From Cordylochernes scorpioides (taxonomy: Eukaryota; Arthropoda; Arachnida; Pseudoscorpiones; Chernetidae), in contig CP092863.1 of assembly GCA_030710605.1 (NCBI GenBank), positions 112,126,841 to 112,190,840 on the forward strand: a stretch of DNA of 64,000 nucleotides, written 5' to 3'. Made by a program: the position numbers and the translations under genes. Below the pieces are notes generated by a model that was given only the letters and a program-made list of their open reading frames with translations, did no database searches and was not told the DNA's origin. Of the stretch, positions 38,501 to 50,500 are shown piece by piece (position 1 is the stretch's first letter; the number at the start of each line of letters is the position of its first letter).

Positions 38501-41500
38501 TTTTTTCTTTCGTTTTTTAATGTGCTAAGCGTATTTACGCAAGTTTGGCCTTAAATACCCATTTCTTGGTTTTTCAGGAAGCCATTGGGATCAAAAATTA
38601 TTTTTTGGTCGCAATGGTTCAGCCTACTCCACGCTGACGAGCGCCAAAAAGCGCGAAACGCGTTCGTGGATGGCTTTTCTTGATTTATCAAGAAATTGGG
38701 TTGGCCAAATATCAGGGAACAGGCTAAATCAATGAATAGTTGATTTCTGTTCCACCAGATGGCGCTCTGCCTTCTGAAAAGCACATGTGCTCCTGGTCAG
38801 GATATGCCATTTTTAATATATATATATATATATATATTATTGGGGTTTAAAGCAACTGGGTCGGAACCAGCATCTCTACCAATTTAATATAATACACTGC
38901 GGCCTGTGATTGTAAAACGACACTTGAAGTTACACCGCATGAGTTTCTTTTCAACGAAAAATAAAATTTTTATTTCAAGGTGAAATATCGACTATTTCTA
39001 ACCTTTTTGGATGAGGTATGAAAGGATGAATTATGAAGAGTAATGATGAACTGAAAAATACTTACTCATTACTCTTCATAATTCATCCTTTCATGCCTCA
39101 TCCAAAAAGGTTAGAAATAGTCGATATTTCACCTTGAAATAAAAATTTTATTTTTCGTTGAAAAGAAACTCATGCGGTGTAACTTCAAGTGTCATTTTAC
39201 AATCACAGGCCGCAGTGTATTATATTGTATTATAAGTTACTTTATGTATCATTTACGAACGGAAAAATACGTCCAGGGTAGCCTAGTGGACACGGCATCT
39301 GCCCGGTAAGCGGAACATTGTGGGTTCGATTCCCATCCCTGGACACTTTTATTTTTCCGTTCATCATTACTCTTCATAATTCATCCTTTCATACCTCATC
39401 CAAAAAGGTTAGAAATAGTCGATATTTCATCTTGAAATAAAAATTTGATTTTTCGTTGAAAAGAAACTCATGCGGTGTAACTTCAAGTGTCGTTTTACAA
39501 TCACAGGCCGCAGTGTATTATATTGTATAATAAATAATATTTGTTAAAGCATTATACATTGGGCAAATATTCACTTAGGGAGAACCAAGGTTGATGCCAA
39601 GTATCATTTGATTTTAAAAAAAGCCTTTCAAGACACTCGGGTAATACCCGGTGTTACCCGCGGGTCATGGTACCTCTCCCTTTCTTTTTCCTCTTCTTTC
39701 TTATCTCCACACTGGGTGAAGTAGAATGCGTCTGCCTTTGTCATTAAGACTTGGAGCACTACTCAGTAGCAGGCCATTGACTTAGCTCCAAAATAAATGG
39801 CCGCCTCTGACATGAGGAACAGACGCCATGTGCAGCCGCTCCTAATGGATTAAATAGTTGAAATATAGGTCCTGTCTGAGGCTTCCATAAATTCCAAGAG
39901 GTGGTCTGGTGAGGTCTCTTTGGTCCTCTAGATGGTACATTGTGGGAAGACACCATCCTGGTAGAGGAGCAGTCTTGTATGGCTGCCAGTTTTAAGCCTG
40001 GAAATACAGGTTTCTGCTTGTCTCCCACATTCCAGAATATATCCAGGATTTTGGTTTAGGTACCAATTGTATCATAATAATGCTGTGCAATACGACATAT
40101 TGGTTGCTGGTACTGGGCACATTGAGCAAAAGAGGGCCAAAGTCTGACTGTCATGTGGTGGATAGCCAACCAACAACAGCAGCTCCCTCTCATGGAGACT
40201 TATGGACATTGAGCAAAACTTGCAACTGAGAGGTCTTGCTGGCTAATTCTTTGTTCTTTCTAATCTAATATCTCAAATATATTTTCTATTATTTTTATAA
40301 ATATTTAAACAAAAGGTAATAAGAGCAAATAAATAAATAATGTATGTTGGGTTTGGTCTTATTACCTTGTTGTGTTTCTATAATCCAAATTGTGTCTTAT
40401 CATGATAAATATTTGAGTTATCTTGCTATCTCTAAGTTCATTGCATCTATTTATAAGAAAGGTTATCAGACTTCTACTGGATAAGGTTGGGATGTAAGAA
40501 TCCTCCTCCTGTTATTTAAATATTTGCTGACTTGTTCTCCAGTGTGTGACCCTCTTGACTGTGGTACAAGTGGATTTTGGTCCAGTTCTTTCATCAGTGA
40601 TGAATGTGTGGGAGAGATTTGCAAGGTAGATTCAAAAATGTCTTCTTCTTCTTATAAACAACAAGCTCTCCTCTATCTCAAGAAGTTGAGAAAGCACAGC
40701 ATTCTTATGACCTTGTATACAATTTTGACACTTATCAAATTTGTTGTAAACCTATCTCTCTTAGCTGATACATGTATCCAGTATTAAGGTGACAATGTGT
40801 GTGCGGACTTCCCCAGGATACCAGAGGGAACATCCAAGGAACTGGTGGACCTTCTCCAGAGATTGCTCAGGAGAAATGCCGTGGACAGAATGGACTTTGA
40901 GCATTTCTTCAACCACCCTTTCCTGAAACCTCAGCCTAGGCCTAGTAAGTCCTCTTATCTCTATTGAGGCCATGCTCCTCAAGCTGTTTATAGACGGTGT
41001 TGTTGTTGTTTCTTATCCCCTTGTGTAAAGATTACACAAATTCCATGAGTCCATGCTCCTCAAGCTGTTTATAGATGGTGTTTTTGTTGTTTCTTATCCC
41101 CTTGTGTAAAGATTACACGAATTCCATGAGTCCATGCTCCTCAAGCTGTTTATAGACAGTGTTGTTGTTGTTTCTTATCCCCTTGTGTAAAGATTACACC
41201 AATTCCATGACTCCATGCTCCTCAAGCTGTTTATAGACGGTGTTGTTGTTATTTCTTATCCCCTTGTGTAAAGATTATACAAATTCCATGAGTCCATGCT
41301 CCTCAAGCTGTTTATAGATGGTGTTTTTGTCGTTTCTTATCCCCTTGTGTAAAGATTACACGAATTCCATGAATCCATGCTCCTCAAGTTGTTTATAGAC
41401 AGTGTTGTTGTTGTTTCTTATCCCCTTGTGTAAAGATTACACCAATTCCATGACTCCATGCTCCTCAAGCTGTTTATAGACGGTGTTGTTGTTGTTTCTT

Positions 41501-44500
41501 ATCCCCTTGTGTAAAGATTACACCAATTCCATGACTCCATGCTCCTCAAGCTGTTTATAGGTTGTGTTGTTGTTGTTTCTTATCCCCTTGTGTAAAGATT
41601 ACACAAATTCCATAAGTCCATGCTTCTCAAGCTGTTTATAGGTGGTGTTGTTGTTGTTTCTTATCCCCTTGTGTAAAGATTACACCAATTCCATGACTCC
41701 ATGCTCCTCAAGCTGTTTATAGGTTGTGTTGTTGTTGTTTCTTATCCCCTTGTGTAAAGATTACACCAATTCCATGACTCCATGCTCCTCAAGCTGTTTA
41801 TAGGTTGTGTTGTTGTTGTTTCTTATCCCCTTGTGTAAAGATTACACAAATTCCATGACTCCATGCTCCTCAAGCTGTTTATAGGTTGTGTTGTTGTTGT
41901 TTCTTATCCCCTTGTGTAAAGATTACACCAATTCCATGACTCCATGCTCCTCAAGCTGTTTATAGGTTGTGTTGTTGTTGTTTCTTATCCCCTTGTGTAA
42001 AGATTACACCAATTCCATGACTCCATGCTCCTCAAGCTGTTTATAGGTTGTGTTGTTGTTGTTTCTTATCCCCTTGTGTAAAGATTACACCAATTCCATG
42101 ACTCCATGCTCCTCAAGCTGTTTATAGGTTGTGTTGTTGTTGTTTCTTATCCCCTTGTGTAAAGATTACACCAATTCCATGACTCCATGCTCCTCAAGCT
42201 GTTTATAGACGGTGTTGTTGTTGTTTCTTATCCCCTTGTGTAAAGATTACACCAATTCCATAAGTCCACGCTTCTCAAGCTGTTTATAGGTGGTGTTGTT
42301 GTTTCGTATCCCCTTGTACAAAGATTACACAAATTCCATAAGTTCATGCTCCTCAAGCTGTTTTATGATAAGCAGTGGCCTCTCCCAAAGGTCTTGTTTA
42401 GTTCATCTAATGCAAGCCAAAATGTTGTTCTAGAGCTGCAGGTGCCAAGCTACATTTTGGACAAGTGGGATAGATTGTTATTTTCTATCTTCAATGGCTT
42501 GAGATGGCCTGTTCTAAATCTTGTTAGTGCTGTTTGATGCTGTCTGAGGTTTAGACCTCCTCCTGGGTCTACTCCACTTTGAGTTTTCTTACTTTATTCA
42601 AATGTTTTCTCAAGTTTTCAGGTACTGTAAACCCTTCTACAGGAGCATACAACGGAATCATTTCATGAACTCATGAATTATGTTCTACTGTAGAGAGGTG
42701 TCCTCTAGTGGAGTATGTTCTACTGTAGAGAGGTGTCCTCTCACGGAGTATGTTCTACTGTAGAGAGGTGTCCTCTAGTGGAGTATGTTCTACTGTAGAG
42801 AGGTGTCCTCTTGTGGAGTATGTTCTACTGTAGACCATGACAATTAAATTAATTTTATTGACATCTTGTCAATACATGCAAAAGTACACACTCTGCACTA
42901 TTTAAAAAAAGATAATTATATATATGCATCTTACTATGTACAATGTACATGGCGCCTCTGCCAGCGTTGCAGAGTTTGGTAGAGAATCACCAGCAGGTCT
43001 CCAGTGACACCACACATATCTACGAAGAATACGTAGACCGCGTACTTCGCTGCTGAGGAGATGGTGTGGTCCTTGAGACCAACTGTTCTACTGTAGAGAG
43101 GTGTCCTCTAGTGGAGCATGTTCTACTGTAGAGAGGTGTTCTCTAGTGGGGTATGTTCTACTGTAGACCATGACAATTAAATTAATTTTATTGACATCTT
43201 GTCAATACATGCAAAAGTACACTCTCTGCACTATTTAAAAAAAGATAATTATATATATGCATCTTACTATGTACAATGTACATGGCGCCTCTGCCACCGC
43301 TGCAGAGTTTGGTGGAGAATCACTAGCGGGTCTCCAGCGACACCACACATTTCGACATCTACAAAGAATACGTAGATCGTGTACTTCGCCGCTGAGGAGA
43401 TGGTGTGGTCCTTGAGACCAACTGTTCTACTGTAGAGAGGTGTCCTCTAGTGGAGTATGTTCTACTGTAATCATTTCCCCATCCCCCACATAGCTGTTGT
43501 CTCCATTACCAATAGAAATGTCAGTTTTACATAAGTCTGAATGAAGAGTTTCTGCGCAGGTTCCCCAGTCCCAGTTCCCAAGGCTGCAGCTCCCTACGCA
43601 GCCATCTGGGAGGAAGAAAGGTGTTTGGAGGACCAGCAAAGGCTTGAGGTACGCAAATTAATTAAATAGTAAACAGTAAAATTGAAGCAGCTAAGACGCA
43701 ACTGTTGAGTTTCCCTCATTCAGTAGTTCTATAGCATTACCCTTTCATCCACTTCTCTAGACCTCTTTATCTCTCTTTGTAAGATCAAAAAACTTGCGCA
43801 CAAAATTAAATCCAAAAGACAAAAACCTCTCGCAATCAGTATCTTTTATTATTACAAATAACGGACGCTAGCTTTCGAACAATTAGTTCTTCAACGGGCG
43901 TTTTTACAAAACGAAATCAGATTCTTATTAATATATAGAGGTAATAGAAAAAATATATACAAATATTCGCTCAAAGATATGCTAAAAAGGTAAATTAGAG
44001 AATTGAAAAATAATCAGATATGCAAAAACTTCTTTAAAACTAAATTAAGTTTAAAACTAAGTGGGGAAGGGGGGACATAGCAGAATTCGTTCTTCAAATT
44101 CTTTTAAAAAAGACAGCGGAACTGTTCTGGGACATCTATTCTTCTGTTTATGCTGTCTTTACAACCAGAAACCAAGGATTCCAAAATTAATCTTTCCCCT
44201 TTGTATCTGATGTTGTTGTAATGGCAGATGGGGTTATCCAGATCAAAACTATGTCCTGTGTTTAACGTGTGTTGGTACAGAAGGGATCTGGGGTCTTTTG
44301 AGCTGATATTGTATTTGTGTTCTTTGATTCGGTTTTCGATTTTTCTGCCTGTTTCTCCTACATAAACGGATTCACAATCATTGCAGGCAACCGAATAGAT
44401 CGCGTTGCTTTTATGTTGAACATCATGTTTAACTCCTGGTTTGGTAATGGGGTTCCTCAGTATATGTCCTATTGTGCTTGTGCTGCGATAGGTGAACTGA

Positions 44501-47500
44501 ATTCCATATTTCCTCAAATCATGGACTATTCGCTGATTGGTAGGGGAGAAATCTATAAAACCCCTGGTTCTGTTGACTGTAAGGGTAGCCTTTTTGAACG
44601 GGATGAATGTATGTTTTCTTATAAAGTCTGGTGGGTATCCAAATGTCCGTAGATTATTGTAAATATTCTCTTTTTCTTTTTCTTTTAAAGCTCGAAGGGA
44701 ACAATGGGTATGGAGCCTCTTAGTTAGGGTTTTGACAACTGATATTTTGTAAGAGACTGGACTGTAGGAGTTAAACGGGATATATGATGGTTTGGCGGTA
44801 TCTTTGTAATAGACAGTTGTTTGGAAACTGTTCCTATTTCTAAAAATGAGGGCATCCAGATATGGTAAGGTGTGGTTTTCTTCTCTTTCTATTGTAAACT
44901 TAATTTCTGGGTGGTAACTGTTAAGAGTGTCAAGGATGGCTTGGTCCGCTCCTAGGTGATATTCACAATATATATCATCAATATATCGTCGCCATATCTT
45001 AATCCCCAGATTCTCTCGACTGTTAATCCAGCCATCTATTGTCAGTAGAACAATTTCTGCTACTGTAAGGAAAGGGGGCTACCCATGGGTGACCCCTTAA
45101 TCTGCCTGTAAATCTGGTTCTGATATGTAAAATTATTAATGGAGAGGCAAGCCTTGACCATGGTACAAATTGTATCAATATCGTCGAGTTCTGCCTTCAC
45201 AAGTATATCCCGTAGGTTGCTGATTATAAGATCATGAGGGAGGCAGAGGAAGAGGGATTTCACATCGAAGGAACAAATCCTACTGTTAGGGTCGGGTATA
45301 GATCTTCTGATATCACCTATAAAATCTGCTATGTTGTTAATTGAATAGATGTTCCGTGAACGGACATGGGGCGACAAAAGCGAAGACAAAAAACGAGATA
45401 CCACTATAGCCGGCGAAAGGTGGTATGCGACTATTGGTCTTAATGGGATATCTTCCTTGTGCAACTTCGGAAGGCCATATATGTAAGGAATATCTGTGTT
45501 ATTGTTTATGAATGACTTGTATTGTTCATCAGTGATCTTTATGTTCTTCCTGAGAGATGCTAACGTTTTCTTAAAAAGAGCTATGGATTTAGAATTTTCG
45601 GCTTTAGATATGGGTTCAAAAATCTCTTTGTCTTCCAATGTTGTCTCCATCTTATTCTGGTAATCCAATCTGTTCATAATGACCGTACTACCTCCCTTGT
45701 CTGCTCTGCAAACCACCAATTCCTTATTGTTTTTTATGTTTTTAATCGCTTGGAAGAATTGTTTCTTAGGTTTTATATCAAAAGTACCCCTTCTGTTAAT
45801 TTTAGCGGCGACTATCAGTTTCGGTCGGTATTCTGTTTTTTAGGCCATTTCGTAGTAAATTGTCTTCGCTTTTGTCGCCCCATGTCCGTTCACGGAACAT
45901 CTATTCAATTAACAACATAGCAGATTTTATAGGTGATATCAGAAGATCTATACCCGACCCTAACAGTAGGATTTGTTCCTTCGATGTGAAATCCCTCTTC
46001 CTCTCCTCCCTCATGATCTTATAATCAGCAACCTACGGGATATACTTGTGAAGGCAGAACTCGACGATATTGATACAATTTGTACCATGGTCAAGGCTTG
46101 CCTCTCCATTAATAATTTTACATATCAGAACCAGATTTACAGGCAGATTAAGGGGTCACCCATGGGTAGCCCCCTTTCCCTTACAGTAGCAGAAATTGTT
46201 CTACTGACAATAGATGGCTGGATTAACAGTCGAGAGAATCTGGGGATTAAGATATGGCGACGATATATTGATGATATATATTGTGAATATCACCTAGGAG
46301 CGGACCAAGCCATCCTTGACACTCTTAACAGTTACCACCCAGAAATTAAGTTTACAATAGAAAGAGAAGAAAACCACACCTTACCATATCTGGATGCCCT
46401 CATTTTTAGAAATAGGAACAGTTTCCAAACAACTGTCTATTACAAAGATACCGCCAAACCATCATATATCCCGTTTAACTCCTACAGTCCAGTCTCTTAC
46501 AAAATATCAGTTGTCAAAACCCTAACTAAGAGGCTCCATACCCATTGTTCCCTTCGAGCTTTAAAAGAAAAAGAAAAAGAGAATATTTACAATAATCTAC
46601 GGACATTTGGATACCCACCAGACTTTATAAGAAAACATACATTCATCCCGTTCAAAAAGGCTACCCTTACAGTCAACAGAACCAGGGGTTTTATAGATTT
46701 CTCCCCTACCAATCAGCGAATAGTCCATGATTTGAGGAAATATGGAATTCAGTTCACCTATCGCAGCACAAGCACAATAGGACATATACTGAGGAACCCC
46801 ATTACCAAACCAGGAGTTAAACATGATGTTCAACATAAAAGCAACGCGATCTATTCGGTTGCCTGCAATGATTGTGAATCCGTTTATGTAGGAGAAACAG
46901 GCAGAAAAATCGAAAACCGAATCAAAGAACACAAATACAATATCAGCTCAAAAGACCCCAGATCCCTTCTGTACCAACACACGTTAAACACAGGACATAG
47001 TTTTGATCTGGATAACCCCATCTGCCATTACAACAACATCAGATACAAAGGGGAAAGATTAATTTTGGAATCCTTGGTTTCTGGTTGTAAAGACAGCATA
47101 AACAGAAGAATAGATGTCCCAGAACAGTTCCGCTGTCTTTTTTAAAAGAATTTGAAGAACGAATTCTGCTATGTCCCCCCTTCCCCACTTAGTTTTAAAC
47201 TTAATTTAGTTTTAAAGAAGTTTTTGCATATCTGATTATTTTTCAATTCTCTAATTTACCTTTTTAGCATATCTTTGAGCGAATATTTGTATATATTTTT
47301 TCTATTACCTCTATATATTAATAAGAATCTGATTTCGTTTTGTAAAAACGCCCGTTGAAGAACTAATTGTTCGAAAGCTAGCGTCCGTTATTTGTAATAA
47401 TAAAAGATACTGATTGCGAGAGGTTTTTGTCTTTTGGATTTAATCTCTCTTTGTAAATACACACACAGTAGAACTACCTCTCTGTAAAGGTCAAAATCTA

Positions 47501-50500
47501 GTTTCAGAGCCAAATTATCCTTTAAGGAGAGGTGTCCTCTTATTGTAGAGTTGCTAACTACACACACAGTAGAACTACCTCTCTGTAAAGGTCAAAATCT
47601 AGTTTCAGAGCCAAATTATCCTTTAAGGAGAGGTGTCCTCTTATTGTAGAGTTGCTAAATACACACACAGTAGAACTACCTCTCTGTAAAGGACAACATC
47701 TAGTTTCAGAGCCAAAGTGTCCTTTAAGGAGAGGTGTCCTCTTATTGTAGAGTTGCTAAATACACACACAGTAGAACTACCTCTCAGTAAAGGACAACAT
47801 CTAGTTTCAGAGCCAAAGTGTCCTTTAAGGAGAGGTGTCCTCTTATTGTAGAGCTGCTAAATACACACAGTAGAACTACCTCTCTGTAAAGGACAACATC
47901 TAGTTTCAGAGCCAAAGTGTCCTTTAAGGAGAGGTGTCCTCTTATTGTAGAGCTGCTAAATACACACAGTAGAACTACCTCTCTGTAAAGGACAACATCT
48001 AGTTTCAGAGCCAAAGTGTCCTTTAAGGAGAGGTGTCCTCTTATTGTAGAGCTGCTAAATACACACAGTAGAACTACCTCTCAGTAAAGGACAACATCTA
48101 GTTTCAGAGCCAAAGTGTCCTTTAAGGAGAGGTGTCCTCTTATTGGGGAGTTGCTAAATACACACACAGTAGAACTACCTCTCTGTAAAGGACAACATCT
48201 AGTTTCAGAGCCAAAGTGTTCTTTAAGGAGGTGTCCTCTTATTGGGGAGTTGCTAAATACACACAGTAGAACTACCTCTCTTTAAAGGACAACATCTAGT
48301 TTCAGAGCCAAAGTGTTCTTTAAGGAGAGGTGTCCTCTTATTGGGGAGCTGCTAAATACACACACGGTAGAACTACCTCTCTGTAAAGGACAACATCTAG
48401 TTTCAGAGCCAAAGTGTTCTTTAAGGAGGGGTGTCCTCTTACTGGAGAGTTGCTAAATACAGTAGAACTACCTCTCTGTAAAGGACAAAATCTAGTTTCA
48501 GAACCAAAGTGTCCTTTAAGGAGGGGTGTCCTCTTACTGAAGAGTTACTAAATAGTAAAAAATGACCATTTACCTAACACCCAAGTGACCTCCCACAGTA
48601 GAACATACTCCATGAAAGGACACTCACACTAGAAGACACTTCTCTATAAATAACACAAAAGGTAACAAGACCTAATCCAAATTATTCGAATATTTGTGAC
48701 ATTTTGGATTTTTGGCCTTGTTACCTTTTATTTTCATTAAGGATAATTGTTAAAAGTATCAAAATTAATTAAAAATGTAACAATATGCATCTTTTATATA
48801 TATATATATGACATAATAAAAATATGATTTTTATTATTCATAAAATAATTAAAATTCTATAATCACAGAGTTAAATTTTAAAATGAAAAGGAATCCTTAA
48901 CAAAAGGAATATAACCAATTTTTTTTTTTTTTTTTTGTAAATAGATAATAACATTGTTAGTTGTATGATGCAAAAAACTGTTTGCTTTAAAAAATAATCA
49001 AAATAATAAATATTTTTTGGGACAAAAGTTATCATTCATTTTTACCATCCACGACTGCATGAATTGGTAACGTAACTAGAATATACGTCTTTTTTTATGA
49101 CATACTAGACGAATGGCCCGGGCAACGCCCGGGTTTTACCCGAGTGCGAATATATTTTAAAAACGTTTTAATCTTATCTACACCTTGCTTCCTAGGGTTG
49201 TCGGCGCCCGTTGACTCCCGGCGAGCAAGCGACTGCTCCCGTCGGCAGCCGGCGTGCGAGTGGCTTCCCGGCGCATGCGTGCGCACAGGGAAGCCACGTG
49301 TCGCAGGCGGCCAATGGGCGGGCCCCGCCATCAGTTCCACCACGTTCTAGATGAGCTATTTAGAATAATTTGAATATATAGTTTTAATAATTGATTTATA
49401 TATTTTTTAAAATAGCCTATCGTCATCCTCGTTATTTTTTACCTATGTATTGAAATTTTGGTTTGAATTAGTGAACTACTGCGAATTTGTATACCGGACA
49501 TACAGACCAACCAACAAACATACAAACATTCATTTTTATATATATAGATATATTTTTTTTTTATTAGAAAAAGCAAGCTTTCAAGCCATGAAGCTCTTCT
49601 ACTGCCTTAACAATGTCAAGTGGAGAAATATAAAATTTTTGTTGAAATAAATGTTTACCTGCACAAGTGCGGGTGTGCATAGCGATATCAAAACTTTCAA
49701 TTTTTTTTCAAACCGTTTTAAGTGCTAAAATGACAATTTTTACCTATAAGTAACTACATTTTTACCTATAGGACACCTATCACACACACACACACACACA
49801 CAAAAACCTTTATTAAGAGACACAGGTCTTACAGAGGATTCTCCTTGGGGTTACAAGACGGAGAAACCTATGAAAGTGGGAAATATACAAAGGGGTAAAA
49901 ATGGAGAAAGATTATATACACATGGTAAATATATACAGATTATTATTTGGATAATTATAGGACACCTATCTCTATTGTTGTTGTTGCCGTCTATTTCCAT
50001 ACACCTCTCTATAAAAGACACTTTATCTCTGCAATTAGACGTTGTCCTTTACAGAGTGTGTTCAACTATAGCAAGATTTCACAATCCCCAAATCCTTTGT
50101 CGTTTCCAACATCCGTTGGTGTGGTTGTTAGGAAGCCATGTTTGCGTCTTCCAACCTCCGCAACGTCTCAGCTCAGCAAATGGAAGCACCTGATGAGTTT
50201 TCAGTAAGTTTTGTAGCCACAAATCCATCTCACTTACCTAGAACACACGTATACATGTATAAACCAAACAACAACATAAGGCTTCTTCTTCTTCTTCTTC
50301 TTTCTTATCTCCACTCAATCATATTAGGGTATCAAGCTTGTTTGACAACCATCATGATTGGGTGAAGTAGAATGCGTCTGCCTTTGTCATTGAGACTGGG
50401 AGCACTACTCAGTGGCAGGCCGACTTAGCTCCAAAATAAATGGCCGCCTCTGACATGAGGAACAGACGCCATGTGCAGCTGCTCCTAACATGGAGTACAA

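Larger units (their letters stand above)
43769..47456. mobile_element. Head-to-head inverted dimer of a Penelope-like element with 14-bp TSD
   Basis: Left arm 43804-45389 (minus) and right arm 45860-47441 (plus) are near-identical inverted copies. The 470-bp spacer is extra 5' sequence belonging to the minus copy. Outside lies a direct repeat 'atctctctttgtaa' at 43769-43782 and 47443-47456, so the dimer inserted as one unit. Penelope-like elements encode an RT related to telomerase plus a GIY-YIG endonuclease and are often found as truncated or inverted partial dimers. Both copies are 5' truncated and frameshifted. Confidence 0.92.

Noticed and set aside
39272-39344. Functional tRNA-Thr gene
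   Set aside because: C33, a repeat-family body attached, and a second copy with the same defect point to a SINE head.
40524-40787. 87-residue frame before exon H
   Set aside because: No ULK similarity and it is out of the exon G-H phase relation; probably intron.
44317-46932. Two identical 111-residue proteins at 44317-44652 (+) and 46597-46932 (-)
   Set aside because: They are antisense shadows of the Penelope-like polyprotein in each inverted arm.
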